Source of the DNA: Boletus sp. NGJ
Lineage: Eukaryota > Basidiomycota > Agaricomycetes > Boletales > Boletaceae
DNA: 64,000 bases
Assembly (NCBI GenBank): GCA_019096195.1
Contig: JAGTXK010000055.1
Span: 1,612,001-1,676,000 of the forward strand
Reading direction: 5' to 3'
The notes under the pieces are model-generated. The model had not been told where the DNA came from. It saw nothing but the letters and a program-made list of their open reading frames with translations, and did no database searches. Each line of letters begins with the position of its first letter. Position 1 is the stretch's first letter. Of the stretch, positions 18,475-32,711 are shown in pieces. The translations under genes and the position numbers were made by a program.

Positions 18475-19930
18475 TGGATCTTCAACTCAACAACTTTGGT
18501 AACCTACATTAAACTTGTTTTATGCACAGTTAGAAGCTACCATCCAAATGAAACTAATTCTATCACTTGCAGCATTTAGAATCTCTCATAGGGCCAAATG
18601 ACCCTTAGTATAACCTACCACCCCTGCAATTTTTAGAATATTCACCAAAAGACTTATGTTTTTTCTCCAACACATAGCTCTGCTACTCTCTACAAGTACA
18701 TACATACCTGCAATAGACCATATTGAGAGCCAACTTCAGTCCTATTCATAACAAGAAGTACATCACAGCAATTTGTTTCTTCATTTCACTAGCCAGGAAC
18801 ACATTGAATTGTTACTACATACTCTCATAGATACTGTAGTTTAGATGTGTGTCAGATTGTTATGAATAAGTCTATTTTCACTCAAATAAGGCTGTTCTAA
18901 TGCAAAACTAGTGCTATGTATATTCTCAACACAAACTATTGTACTTCAAGATGGGAGGACAAGTGGATCAGGACCATAGAATTATTGGTGTAAGATGAAT
19001 ACACACCATCATATGCCACCAACAAGGATGGCAGTGACAACCCCCTGATGACTTCAACACAGGAAAGCAATGGAAATTCAACAACTGATTTATTCCAACT
19101 TTTGCTTTGCCTCCTGTGGTGAGAATGCTATAAGCTAGGTGAAATTTACCTCCTAACAAAACAGTCTCTAGATTTACTAGATATGAATTAGTAGAATACT
19201 TAGTGTAACTAAGTGCATGGATTGTTTGCCAATTCTCAACAAATGTTGCCAAATTGGAATTGAGTAAGCTTCAAAGAGATCTGGTTAGTAAGGGTGATTG
19301 GTAGTAATAGCACACCAATATATATGCTAGTCAACACTACTAGATTGCTATCCTTGTTAGAATGGGTCCTAGAAAAGATTAGAAAAATCAAATAAATCAC
19401 TTGCTATAAAAGATAACAACTTTGTGCTGATAATCTGGTGATATGTTGGATTGTTGAGATGTTGAGATTTTCCAGATAAGCTGTATATATTTTGTTCACA
19501 CTTCACTTAGTTCACTCAGATATAATAACTCAATCCTTTATTGTAATGCTAAGGAGAATGCAATTCAGGACTTGTTTGGCTGTACTATCACTTATTTATT
19601 TAGGTGGTTAGTCAGCAGAGTAGCAGTAGTATTTAGATTCTAGTAGAATTAAATTATTGAGAATCTATTCTCTTTTGTTGCCCTATTTAAGGTTTTCTTT
19701 AAAAATGTGTCCTATATTACTTGTGCACTATTGACTACAAGTATTTACTCTTAGCAATCTAACTAGCAGTCTAAAGTATGGAGGTTGTCTTGCATGAGGT
19801 CCTCTGTGGATTGCCTATGGAGGGAAACTCTAGATAGAGTGAGAATTCTTCTCCATAAAAGAAGTTCTTTGGTTGAGATAATTTCTTTAAGAGAAAATCT
19901 GCTTTCTGAGTGGCCTGAATGGTTCGTCTC
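18475..19930. repeat. Rearranged copy of an unclassified interspersed repeat (R)
   Basis: Two blocks recur elsewhere in the window. 19061-19930 matches 52806-53680 in the same orientation (shared words CTTTTGCTTTGCCTCC and GGATTGTTTGCCAATTC). 18500-18710 matches 53880-54094 and 56968-57190, being reverse-complemented relative to the former. The material between them (18710-19060) is not obviously shared. No coding frame is convincing. It may be a long LTR or a non-autonomous element; I cannot class it. Confidence 0.55.
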
Positions 19931-21893
19931 TCTCACTAGCAGCCTACCAGCTGCACACCAACCTCTTCCTTTCTTTTTGCGTGGCAGTCATTCATTTAGT
20001 GTTGTGACTTTTTCAGTCCCTCCACCACACTCCTTTTATAGCCTGAACTTAGTGGAAGACATGAACCGACCATGGACCAAGTACCCACTGCCAGACTTTC
20101 AAATTTTGCCCTGCTGGGTTTCACTACCCTCATGGAACTCACAATGGTGGCCCAGCAGATAGACCACAATGAGGCAATTATCTTTTTGGAACAGCACTAG
20201 GAATAGACTGGGTTAGGAGGAGTCCACCTAAACAAAGGAGATGACAGAATCCTTGGAGGAGATGAGGATGACCAACAGCAACAAGCTAATCAAGGTGTGC
20301 CACCACCTCATGGAGGCGAGGCTCCCAGAGGGAACCAAGGTCAGGCAGGTCAGCCTATAGATCAACCACATCCACCAGACATGCAGGCCATCATGTTCAA
20401 CCCAGACACATGCATCACCACCACCCTCACTGCAAGACCAGCCAATTATGCCATCAAACATATTGAAGCATGTAAGCATGTACTACTATGGTATTTTTCC
20501 AGGGAGGGATTGCATGAAGCTACCATGTGGTCAGGCAGTTAGATGAAAATGACACTCTCACAGTTACTAAAGTGGACAAAGGTCATGTCACTGTGCATTC
20601 AGCCAGTTTGCTCGCAGCATTCAAGAATGCAAAGCTTGACCACCAACTCTCTTTCAGTGAGTTTATGTATGTCAAAAACCTCTTTCTTACAGCCATAGAC
20701 AATGTGAAAAATGGGGTGATGACACCACCAACTCCTTTAATTGGTTTTTCCACAACTTGGACAACCACCCTATGCAAGAGGAAGGTGACTGTGGAGAGAG
20801 AGTGCTGCTACTTTATGCTTCAAGAGTGTGTGTGGACTGGCACGACAAACTTGCACTCCACAAGATATACAACATTGCAATGATCAATGAGGACCTTCTT
20901 ACCAAGATAGTGCATGAATTAGACTCTATAGAAGTCAAGACCAACCTTGAGCTGGTACGTACTCCCACACATGTGAATTATATCAAACTAATCCTCTCCC
21001 TAATGCATCATCACACTCAATCACACCCACATACCTGACCTACTACTGCTGCTGCTACTATCAACCCCATTGACCCCACTGCTGCTACTCTCACTGCTGC
21101 TACCTCCATTGCTGCTGCTTCCCCCCTTGCCCCATTCGCAATGGCATGGTTCTGCCCACTTGTCTAGATGAATCAAGCTCGTACCAACCGTTTCCAGCTG
21201 ATGGATTTCGGGCAGCAGTTCATGTGAAATGCACACAGCCAGCAATCCTCATGGTCTACATCACCCTGCAGTGCAGGTCCTGTGAGAGGCCCATGACCAG
21301 TACACCACAGGTCACAGTTCAGGGAAAGATCACCATGGTACAGTCACAGTGGGGACAACAAACGGTGGTGCCCTTTTTGCAACACCAAATCCTTGCCAAC
21401 CTGCCCAAAGTGTCTCAGAACACACAATGTCCACCCTGACCACCCCCCCTGCAATGTGTTGTCCCTCTGGGATAACTCAGCATCCACCCATTGCATGCAT
21501 GATCAACAAGAACGTTTGCTCAACAAGAGCAGATGGATTTTCTACTGGGATTTCCAATGACTCCATGGATGCTTGGGTCAAGGACACAACCATGAGTGCT
21601 CAGGCTGTGGAGATGCCAATCATGGAGCCCAGGAGTGCTCCCTCTGCCAGCGCACTGCTACTATAGTATGCCTGTCAAGTAAGCCCGTAATACCTTACAA
21701 TGCAGATAGCTGGCAAGTCTTGTTAATAGAATTCAATTTATCACATAAACACCCTACTCTACTTAAGCAAATAATGCATGGTTTTCAAGTACAGGCTCCC
21801 ACCATACCCTGATCTTTTACACCACCCAACAACCCTTCCATCCTTGCACATCACAGCATTTTCAATGAAATACTGCACAAAGTATGTATTTAT

Positions 21894-22902
21894 TGTTACG
21901 GTTACTGAAGGGGGTACATCTTTTCCCCTTCCCTCACCTCCTGTAGGACTATGGGACGACCTATTCTTTGACTCGGACCAGGGATTCTCCCATGACACCA
22001 ACCCAGGCATCACCCCATCCGGAACCTCCTTTCTAGGAAGTTACTTGTAACTCCCTTTTCAGGAAGCTACCTGTTTGGTATGGACACTGCCTTCTCTATT
22101 TCATTAAATATATGCTTTCCTCCTTCCTGATCTGATCATAGACATTGCCTCCTCAGCTGTGCTCTCTTGCACACAGCCTAGTATTCCTACTTTCCCCATT
22201 CAGACTCATGCCTTAATCCATTTATAGTAATCTTTCGTCTGTGACTAGTGATTACTATATTTGTTACAAAGCCTGCCCTAGATGGGCAAGGCCTATAAAT
22301 AGGGACGTGGGCCCTTCATGTAACTCTAACCTAGATCTGACTTCTTCCCGTGTAATCTACCAAGCTTCTCCTGCTAAGGTTCCACTTCACCTCAGAAGCC
22401 TTCTCTATGCTCTGGAGGTGATCGCCCTCATGCTTGTGATCATCCTTCTCATCACTTCGCACTTGTGTGCCATTGTTGCCGTTACAGGCTTCTAAAGCTT
22501 CGGCAACCTCAACGACCAACAGAGGTTGGTCGTTGTCGGTTAGGACTCTGCCACTGACCTAGTAAGCCTGGGACTCCGCCACCGGCAACTCGTAAAGCCC
22601 GGGACTCAGCCACTGGCACTAGGCTGTATAAGCCCAGAGACTAGTCTGTGGAAGGCACTAGATCTCTGGCCTCCGCATCCAGTCTGCCTTTCCTTCTCAG
22701 AGGATCGTGCCACCGTTGGTAAATCCAAGACTTTGCCATTGGTCGTAGAGGTAACGACAGGACTCTATGTAAAGCTAGCAGCAGTCCCCAGTCAGAGGAA
22801 TCATTGGGCCTCTGGAGGTATTTTCCCCTCAAGTCCTGCTAGTCCTATAATCAAATAGGGTTGATTATACAGGAACGTGTCACATTGTTACCCAGCATAA
22901 CA
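21894..22902 (+). repeat. Solo LTR, family A (copy 1)
   Basis: 1009 bp bounded by TGTTAC and CATAACA, with a perfect 5-bp target duplication TTTAT (21889-21893, 22903-22907). A TATA-like motif lies mid-element and a CT-rich lead is shared with copies at 23076-24002 and 43500-44316. It sits in the tyrosine-recombinase fossil just after the gag-like part. Confidence 0.85.
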
Positions 22903-23075
22903 TTTATGAAGCAGTGGTATATAGGACCCTTCATCTGAGATGTACTCGAGACTCTCATTGGACTATTTCAGTCTTTCCCTTTAAACATCATATCCAAACC
23001 TGGAAAGCTGAGAAAATTTCATCTTATACAGAACCTATCCTACCCTGATTCACCCAGAGTGAACAAAGCCCTCTC

Positions 23076-24002
23076 TGTTACTATTATGAAAGGGGATACA
23101 TCTTTTTCTCTTCCTTCACCTCCTCTCAGACTCTGGGATGACCTCTTCTTTGACACCTCTGACTATCTGGGATTCCCCTACAATGCCCACACAAGCATCA
23201 CCCCATCTGGAATCCCCCTTCTAGGTGATGCACCACTATGGCTATGACACAGCCCATTCTATTTCACTTTATATGCATTTCACCTTTGATCTGATCATAG
23301 ACATTGCCTCCTTGGCTGTATTCTCTCACACACAGCCTAGTATTCCACTTTCTCCATTTGACTGATGATATGATCTCCTATGGTAATATTCCAGTATTAC
23401 CATATATGATAAAAAGCCTGCCCTGAATAAGGAAGGCCTATATATATAGGTGTCTGCCCTTCATGTAAACCTAACCTAGATCTACACAACTTCCTGTGTA
23501 ATCTACCAAGCTCTCAGTTCCACTTCACCTCAGAAGCCTGCACTCACTCTGGAAACGATCACCACAGTGCTCGTGATAATCCTTCTCATCACCTCGCACT
23601 TGTGTGGCCTTGTTACCATTTGGTCACATATCTAGCCAACAGCAACTCCAATGCAGATAGAGGTCTGCCCGTCTAAGCCCAGAACTCTGCCACTGGCAGC
23701 ACAGTAAATTCAGGACTCCACCACTGGTATCAGCATAGGCCTGGGACTCTGTCACCGGCCCCCATATACGATTAGTCTGCACCTCTATCAAGACTGCACC
23801 ACCCTTGTCAAAGTCTAAGACTCTGCCATCGGTTGTAGAGTAGGCTTCAACCCCAAGAGAGGCTCTATGTGAAAGCTAGCCATTGGTCTCCAGTCCAAGG
23901 AACATTGAGGCCTCGAAAGGTATTTTCCCCTCAAGTCCGGCTAGTCCAGTAATCAAACAGGTTGATTACTCAGGAATGTGTCACTTGTTACACAGCATAA
24001 CA
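23076..24002 (+). repeat. Solo LTR, family A (copy 2)
   Basis: 927 bp, TGTTAC to CATAACA, target duplication CTCTC (23071-23075, 24003-24007). It is in the same orientation as copy 1 and only 173 bp away, but has its own target duplication, so it is an independent insertion and not the partner LTR of one element. Confidence 0.85.
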
Positions 24003-24158
24003 CTCTCTATCAACTTATAGGTTGACTCCGCTCTTTTTCCCTACAAGTGGGAAACCTTTCACACTGTGTGTGCCTTAATTCACATGCTCCCATGAGGGAG
24101 TCTAGGAGCAACTAGAGATGTAGCTGAGGCTTATTGCATAATTTCATTATATCCATCT

Positions 24159-24938
24159 TATTATGACTGACTTGGGTAGAGGCAGTCACAAACATAAAGG
24201 AAGACATACTGTACACCACCAAGATTACATTGGCGAGGGACGAGCGGTGTGGAAGACCACCAGAGATGCAGATATATGAAGTCTTCCCACATAGAGGTTG
24301 AGAACTTCAATGAGCCTCACAAGGATGAGCAACAGAAGGAGTTGCCAGAGTGATGAGTGGCTCTGACTAGCCACTGGAGTTCAAGGATTGAAGACTTCAA
24401 TGAGCCTCACAAGGATGAGCAATGAAAGATGTTGCCAGAGTTATGAGTGACTTGGACAAGTCACCAGAGTTCAAGATTAATAGACAAAGCATCTACTCAG
24501 AAGTAAGACAAGGACTCGTAGAGATCCCAGAGAACAATGTGGGTAGAATTAGGTAGGTTCTCCTTGTCAGACATTGTATCTATGGTAGGTTTATATAGGT
24601 AAGGCATGAGAGCCTATGAATCACAATGGGAAAGGGAATTGGTAAAATGGAAGGTGATGGAACTCCATAGAAGACAAAGTTGGAAATAGAAGGGAGTTCC
24701 TCATAATATGAGTACAGTAATTGGTCAGTAGGGCCAAGGGGAAACTGGTAGCAGCATCAACTGAGGTTTGGATAGGTTGATGTATAGTCTGATGAGTGGA
24801 AGACATAAGAAGGGCGAAGGGAAGTTGGTAGTGATGTCAACAGAGGTCTAGACAGGTTGATGTATGGTCCAATGAGTGGGGAACATGAAGAGGACAAAGA
24901 AAAAAGAAAAAGGATGAGCATAGGAGCAAATTGTAACA
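24159..24938 (+). repeat. Solo LTR, family E (copy 1, uninterrupted)
   Basis: About 780 bp, from TATTATGACTGACTTGG to GCAAATTGTAACA. The reverse complement of this unit makes up 25764-25904 plus 33073-33621. The site where the Gypsy element entered the other copy is seen here unoccupied near 24805. The left flank is CATCT (24154-24158). Confidence 0.78.
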
Positions 24939-25763
24939 GATGATGTGGGATTGGGATGGGAGGTCTGGAGCTGAGTGCATGCAGCCATCAATGAAGTTCA
25001 TCGATTGTGCCACATGGTTGCCTACATGGTATGAACAGCTTCTCACCAAAAATTCCCAGCATTGACTATAATGAGATTAGGTATGCACTGCCTTCTGAAA
25101 TGACTAAGGAGGCATGGGATAATCGCCCATGGAGCTTCTGCACCTGCTTGAGAGTGTGTGCTGTTGTGTGCAACCACTTGCATATTGTATCAATGTACTT
25201 TGTTTGTTTTGCAGTTGTCAAACCTACTGTATTATTCTCGAGGTCCCAAATGAAACCAATGAAAATTGGAGTTGATGAGAATGGAGTGTCTTTAGAGAGT
25301 TCCCATGGGATACCCAAGCAGTCCAAGATTCAATTGATATGGCTGAAATTATATGCATGTAATGCAGTGATGTGATTCAGGTGCTTTGAGATCAAGTCTC
25401 AAACTATATGAGTGTAGTCTTCGGCAAATTCTTCATGAGTGTCATTGGCCAATGCCTCCCCTTTGAACCACCAGCAGCCATTGTCCTTTATTATCCCACC
25501 CTGTTCTGCAATGACATGTGCTTTTACTTTGCATGTCTTATTTTAATCAGTGATGGTGTCTCAGAGTAGATGAAAGAAAAGGTGATCATCTATCCAGGCA
25601 ATTATGGGCCCTATGTCTGCAGCTCAGAAAATATCTAGACCAGCATCCTGTACTGCACCATATGTCCCAGCTGAAGGTCCATAGCTGAAACATAATGAAG
25701 TGTCTACTACAAAAAGGGTGGGCTTGTTCATGACCCACACAATGAGTGCTGGCCATTGAGATG
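24939..25763 (-). pseudogene. Reverse-transcriptase segment of the tyrosine-recombinase fossil, inverted
   Basis: The minus strand carries reverse transcriptase-like fragments such as WIDDHLFF (catalytic DD pair) and, at 25066-25326, IGFIWDLENNTVGL with KQVQKLHGRLSHA. This is the RT thumb/connection region of basidiomycete tyrosine-recombinase retroelements. The neighbouring parts of the same fossil read on the plus strand. The segment lies exactly between two inverted family-E LTRs. It is broken. Confidence 0.65.
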
Positions 25764-25904
25764 TGTTACAATTTGCTCCTATGCTTATCCTTTTTCTTTT
25801 TTCTTTGTCCTCTTCATGTTCCCCACTCATTGGACCATACATCAACCTGTCTAGACCTCTGTTGACATCACTACCAACTTCCCTTTGCCCTTCTTATGTC
25901 TTCC

Positions 25905-26265
25905 TGAAAGGAGAAGAACCTCAATATCTCAAGGGACGCGAAAAGCGTAATCCGAGAGAGAGAAGAGGAATTCCAAAGCTAGCTAATACAGGTGTTGTTA
26001 CGCTACTTATATACTATCTACTCGTGCACACAGACCATGGTTTAGGGTCAGTATGGAATGTGCTAGAGGGTTCCGTATGACGTACGGTGATGTAGTGGGG
26101 TCTAGCCTGTTCTATGGGTATAGGGTTGTGACGTAGGCTGACTAGTGTGTGATGTGGGGTCTAGATGTAGGGTCTAGGTATAAGGTAACTATGTAAGGCA
26201 TTCGTGGGGTCGTCAAGTGTTAGCTAACTACGTAAATAAGTGCGAAAAACATCCAATTCGTTTCA
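25905..26265 (-). repeat. 3' LTR of the Gypsy element
   Basis: 361 bp, TGAAAGGAGAAGAACC to CGTTTCA on the plus strand. It is the 3' LTR because coding is on the minus strand and the purine tract adjoins position 26266. Confidence 0.93.
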
Positions 26266-29200
26266 TTACCCCCTTTTTAGCCGTCGGACTCCTGGTCGAC
26301 GATGATACCAGTGAGTTTGACGTTGCTATGGGGTTCTGGGATTTCGAAGAGACAGTCGGGGAGGTGGTTGAGGGATTTCGCGTACGAGCGGAAGGATGGG
26401 TCTTCAAATAGTGGGGTCCCGGGGAAGGCGCATGTTGGGCAATCACAGTCGTCATCTGTGAGTGTGCGGATGGCGGTGGGGTTTTTGCAGTGGAACTTCT
26501 CGGTTGCCTGTGGGGCATTTGAGATGTTCTTCTTTGATTCCCAGGTGCGTTCTTCGCAGGGGTATCCTTTCCACTGTACGAGATACTCAGTTTTGCCGCG
26601 TCGCTTGTGTGAGTCGGCGACGTACTCCACTTCATACTCTTCTTGTTGCTGGATGATAACCGGGGGTGGTGGTTTTGGTTTTGTCTGGGAGGGGGATGTG
26701 CCGGGGTGGTATGGGGTGAGAAGCAACTCGTGGAAGACTGGGTGGATTCCCTTCCATGTCTTGGGGAGGTCGAGTTCGTAGGAGGCCTCGCCTACTTTTC
26801 GCTTCACCTTGAACGGCCCGTGTTGTTTGTCGTCGAACTTTTTCGTCGGGCAGTCGGTCTGAATGTGGGTTCCTTCGAGTAGGACTTGTTGACTGACAAT
26901 GTATTCAACGGCGGGGGATGCACTCTTGTCGTGCGTTTTCTTCATCGCTTGTGCCGCTCTTTCCAGTGCGTCCTTGGCCGTGTTGTGGTGCGTCTTCATT
27001 GTTTCAGCGAAGGCAGCGGTGGATTCGTTTCGCACTTCCACTCTCTTGTTGGGTATGAGTGGTTGTTGCCTGTAATTGAGCAGGAAGGGCGAGACGCCGG
27101 TGGCGCTGGTTGTTTGGGAGTTGTGGGCGAATTCGGCTAGTGGCAGCCATTCGGCCCAGTCGGTTTGGCGATGATTTACGTAGATGCGCAGGTACTTTTC
27201 AACTTCTTGGTTGATGCGTTCCATTTGGCCATCGGTTTGAGGGTGGTAGGCCGTAGACGGGTTCGCTTTGATGTTGAGGAGTGAGTAGAGGTCGCGCATG
27301 AACGACGACACGAATTGTGTTCCTCGGTCTGAGATCACCTTGCAGGGGACACCGTGGAGTTTGAATATTTGGTCATGAAAGATCGTTGCGACTCCTTGCG
27401 ATGTGATGGTGTCCATTACTGGTGCTAGGTGGATCATTTTCGAGAAACGATCGACGATGACCAAGATGGTGTTTTTGCCATCTGATTGGGGGAGGGGGCC
27501 GATCAGGTCTACGGAGATGATTTCCCAGGGGGATGATGGGATCTCATTCGGGTGGAGTGGTGTGTTAATTGCCGAGGTTTTGGCTTTAACCTTCTGGCAT
27601 ATGTCACAGCCTTTGACGTATGATTCCACGTCTTTCTGTAGCGATGGCCAATAGTATTCACTCATGATCAGATCACGAGTGCGCCGGATGCCGGGATGGC
27701 CGGCGATCGGGTGATCATGGTTGGCGACAAGGATGTCTTCCCGGAGTTTCGCGTTGTTTGGCACATATACGAGCGATTTCCAGTGGACAAGTCCTTCCTT
27801 GTGGGTCCAGAGGGAGTCCTTTTTCTCTAGGCCGTCTTTGGTGAATTGCTCGAGTTTGTATTGCATTTTTGTGATTCTCGAGAGTGTGCTCGCCGGGGCT
27901 ATGGCTTTGAGTGAGACTGTTGCGGAGGTTGGTGATGGTGGGGGTGAAAAAAGGGTGTCGGGCAGTAGTGTTTGCGCGGTGTTGTCGGATGTCACCCCCT
28001 TTTCAAAGTCTGGCCTCCGGGACAGGGGATCCGCAGGGTTGGTTTTACCAGGTCGGTGGCTGATGATGACATGGTATTCTTGTAGCACCTGTTGCCATCT
28101 GGCTTGGCGGCAGGTGAGATCTTGTGGTTTACGGAAGAACTCGAGATTCTTATGATCCGTCCAGATTTCGATTGGGTGCGCTGCCTCGAGGAGGTATTGT
28201 CGCCACTCATTGAGGGCGAACATGATGGCTAGCATCTCGAGGTCGGCTGTATGGTAGTTCCGCTCGGCGTCGTTGAGGGAACGGGAGATGAATGCGACGG
28301 GGTGCCATATGCCGTCGTGTCGTTGAGATAGGATAGCGCTAATGCCAATGCCCGAGCCGTTGGTTTCGATGCGGTAAGGGCCGTTGTCGGTGGGCATGGC
28401 GAGCGCCGGGGCGGATGAGATGGTGTCCTTGAGGGTTTGGAAGGCCTCTTGGCAGGCTGTCGTCCACTTGAAGTCTTTCTTTACCGACGTAAGCACATTG
28501 AGAGGGTGCGCTATCATTGCGAAGTTCTTGATGAACCGTCGGTAAAAGTTGAGGAATCCTAGGAAACCTCTGAGTGTCTTCTTCGAGGTGGGGACTGGCC
28601 AGCTTTTGATGGCTTCCACTTTTTTTGTTGTCCATCTTTACCTTATCTTGCGTGACAATGAGTCCGAGGAACTCGGTTTCTTGGACTTCAAAGTCGCATC
28701 TGTCGTGTCGTAGGTAGAGGTGGGCGTCCCTCAGAATTTGTAGTACTTCTCGTACTACCTTGCGGTGTTCTTCGAGAGTTCTCGTGAATATCATGATATC
28801 ATCTATGTAGATGACCACTACGCCTTGGTCCACCAAATTTTTGAATAGCGCGTTCATCATTGTTTGGAACGTCGCTGGGGAGTTGGTAAGTCCGAAGAAC
28901 ATCACGAGCGGCTCGAATAGTCTGCGGTTGGTTCGGAAGGCGGCCTTCCATTCGTCTCCTTTGGCCATCCGCATGTTATTATATCCCCATCTCACGTCGA
29001 ACTTAGTGTAGCACTTGGCCAACTTGAGCTTGTCGACCAGTTCGCTTATGAGTGGGAGAGGGTAGCGATTCCTCTTTGTTACCGCGTTCAACTTGCAGTA
29101 GTCTTGCATGGGGCGGAGGCGTCCGTCCTTCTTCTTGATGAAGAAGAATGCCGATGCGAAGGGGGATTTGGAGGGTCGTATCCTTCCAGATTTTAAGTTT

Positions 29201-32200
29201 TCTTCAAGGAAGGCGTCGAGTTCCTTCTGCTCGCCAGGGTTTAGTGGGTAGACTTTGCAGTCTACTTCGTGATTTCCCGGGAGGAGTTCGATGGCGTGGT
29301 TCCAAGGATCGTCTCGGGGGCAGCACATTGAAGCTTTTTTTGTCGAAGACATCCTTAAACTCATGGATGTACTTCGGGGCGGCTTCCTCAAAGGTCTTCT
29401 TTTTCTTTTGGGCGTAGTCTTTAATGGCTACTTCCGTTGCGACGTTTCGATTTCGCATGTACTCTATTACATCAATCTTGAATAATTGGTTGCCTTGGGA
29501 AGGCATGTAATCTACATCCATTTCATCCTCCTCCTCGTCTACATTATTCGTGACGTGATCTCCTTTGCAGCGGAAGGAGATCCTGCCCGTTTTCCAGTTG
29601 ATGGCTGGGTTGTGAGTTTTCAGCCAATCGTGTCCGAGGAATATCGTGTTGGGCCCGAGGTTCGTCACGGCGAGGCCAACTGTTCTTTGTGGTCCTGGAT
29701 CTGGAGTTCGAGTATCACGAATTTTTCTACTTTGCCTCCGGCGTTTGGCGTGCCGTCAGCATTGTATACTGTGAGGGGACGGGGGAGTGAGTGGGTGGTT
29801 ACCCCCTTTTCAGCCACAAACTTCTCATGTATGGATGACCCGGTGCAACCTGAGTCGATCAGCGCCTTGACTTCGGCGGTCTGTCGATTTGCGAAGGTCA
29901 CCTTTACCGGGATTTCCAATGAGTTTCGTTTCGTTGATCGGGGGGAGGCTTTCCAGAATTTCGGGGTGTGCTGCAGGTCGCGAAGGACCCAGTATGCCTC
30001 TTCGTCGGAAAGTTTGCAGAGATCCTGCACGAGGTCCCGAGATACTTCGATCGTTCTGGTATCGTGGACGAAAGACTTTAGATGGTGGATGCTTCGCTCT
30101 ACATCCGTGTTTTCCACCTGTGCTTTCATCCAACGTATGGACCAGGGGTCCAACATGTTCAACCAGGAACGAGAGGACATCTCTTCCTTTCGTGCTTCCT
30201 TGGGATGTTTCCACGGTATCGTGTCCGCATCGTTCGGGCCGTCGTCTCGTTTCACGGACGGCGCGAACTTTACCTTTCTCGGCATGATGGTTATGTTTTT
30301 AACGGGCGGAGTGCCCGGGAGGTTCACGCGGCTTTCGTTTTCAGTCTCGTCAATGCTCAAAACAGAGAATTTATTGTTCTGCAATGACTTAGAGGGTACA
30401 GTAGGGCGACTGATATCTACTGTACAGGCTGAAAATCCGAGTCTTCTGCTACATTCGAAGCGTAAACTACTGGCTCTTCTTTTGGAGCCTCTGCCGAGTC
30501 CATCATGGCTCGAATTGTTGTGAACATTTCCGGGGAGACTTCTTGGCCGTTCACCGTGATGCTCCTCGCCTGAGGGCGAGGGCGGGGTGGGTGGTCGGCG
30601 CAGGGCCAAGGCTTCCTGCATTTGCGACACAGTCCTGCTGTGCGCACCTTATCTAGTTCCATCGGGGCGCCTTGACCAGGGAACGTGCCGGTTTGTTGTG
30701 GATGCGGACGCGGAGCGGGCGTCGAGGGGGGTGGGGCGGCGGGAGGGGTGTATCATGGGCGAGGGACGAAGCGGGGGTTGTACATGGGTCCGGTCGCGTA
30801 GACAGAGGAGGCTTTCTTGCACTCTGTGATAGCGCCAAGAACTTCCTCGGCCCGTACGAGGGCGGTTTCCCATTTGCGAACATCTGTTTTGTCGATGAGG
30901 TCAGGGCTTGTACCTCTCGACGTACTCCACCAGCTCGTTGCGTGCTTGGTGGCGTATCTGGTTCACGATGGTTCGACTGTTGATGCGTATGTCGAACTTC
31001 GCTTTGATGGCTAGCTAGTACAGGCAGGTGAAGTAATCCTCCACCGTGTCCTTCCCCTGCCGGAGGGAGAACAGTTTTTGCTCAGCTAGCCGGGCCAGAC
31101 CGGCGGGTTGGAAGGTTTTTTTGAGCTTCTCTACGAAAAACTCAAAGTTGATTGCCGCGTATGCGTTACCTTTGGCGAGGAGGTCCGAGAAGCGGCCGGC
31201 CACGTTATCACCACACATATATGATAGCGTGATGAGTATTTTTTGGTGGTCGGTCAGCTCCATCTCGAAGCTGTTGAGGTATAGTGTAACTGTCCTCCAC
31301 CACTGGACAAACTTCTCCTTGTTTCCGTTGTAGTGTTTAGGCTTCGCCGCCAGGCTCTTCCCAATCCTCGGGGACGTGGGGGGAAAACCATGTGCGGCGG
31401 GCTGAGGGATCCCAGGTGAATTCGATGGGGATGACGGCTGGTGTGGTGGGGATGGGAGCGGGCGTGATGGAGGAGGGCCCTGCAATGGGAACATCCGGGG
31501 AGTCCTCCCTGGTGAAGGGATGTGGGACTCAGATACCGGAGGTCAGGGGAGCGGGCTGTGTGTGGAGCTGCGGCTACGGGGGGCAGTTCGATTGGGGGCG
31601 GCGGTCCAGCCGCTGCGGGGTCCGCCGTGTATGCTCGGCGCCATATGTCGTAGCGGAGGACGGCTTGGTGCAGCGTGTACTGCGCGATGTCCTCCTGGAG
31701 TGTGGGCGTGAGCAGGGAGTTGCGGGATGGGAGCTTGGGGGGTAGGCTGGGCGAGCTGCAGGGTTGGCAGGCCCTGTGCTGCTGCCCGGTTGGCCAGGTC
31801 CCGAAAGCTGCCCGGTGCGGGAGCTACGGATGCGGGGCGAGAGTACAGCAGTTGGGGGGCGTTGCTCATCTCGTCTTAAGCCGGCGAGTTGAGCTAGGTG
31901 GGTGATTGTTCGGAGGCGATGTGTATGCGAGGGGTAAGTCGTGAGGACTGTATGGACTACAAATGAGTAGTCGGGGTGGGCCCAGACGTATCGTCGTCTG
32001 TAAACGTTGTAGGTTTGAGGGGTGTCCGAAGGCAGCTTGAAACAATAACGGCGGGAAAGACCGCGCACCGTCAGGAGGGGGGAGAGTCGAAGGTAGGAAC
32101 CGGAGTATAACTCTCTTACTATGGAGAGGTGGCACATGCCCGAAAGTCGAGATAAATCGGGTTGAACGCGCCTACATGACATTACGGGTGATCACGCGAA

Positions 32201-32711
32201 TCCGAGTCCACTATCGTAGGACCAGCGTACGCTCCAATCGACAACCACTGGAGAAGCGGGGCTTGTGCACTATGCCCGGTAGCAACGTTATCCTTGTTTA
32301 TAAACGCCGGACGAGCGTATGTAACAGCGCTTGACAAGTGCTTAACTCAGGTGTGTCACGAACACCAACAGGTCCCTCTAAACCTGAGGTCCGGTGTAGG
32401 GTGAACGGCAGCGAAGAGCCTGCGCATTCAGAAGTGAATGGAGGGAGGTAACGGTGACCAGTATCCCCTTATCTTCTCCTGCAGTTGAGGATGATTCCCG
32501 CGCTGACCACCACCTAGTAGGCTGGAATTACATCTATCGCTAACAGGAGTCCTCCGTTCTTCTGAGGATTGATGCGGGGGGAGTCTGGGTCGAAAGCGGG
32601 AGTGGTACTAGTGGGCAAAAAGTTTGCACCAGCTAGGCAAAGCAGTAGGAGTAGGGGGGGTAGAAATATCCGGAGGCAAAGAGCCCAGGGATGAGGTATA
32701 GCTTTGGAATT

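Noticed and set aside
21894-24002. A short LTR retroelement bounded by the two family-A LTRs
   Set aside because: Each LTR has its own different target duplication, so they are separate solo insertions.
29486-30523. A 345-codon open frame on the plus strand
   Set aside because: It is antisense to the protease/gag part of the Gypsy element, whose minus-strand frames match known motifs. The plus-strand protein has no family features.
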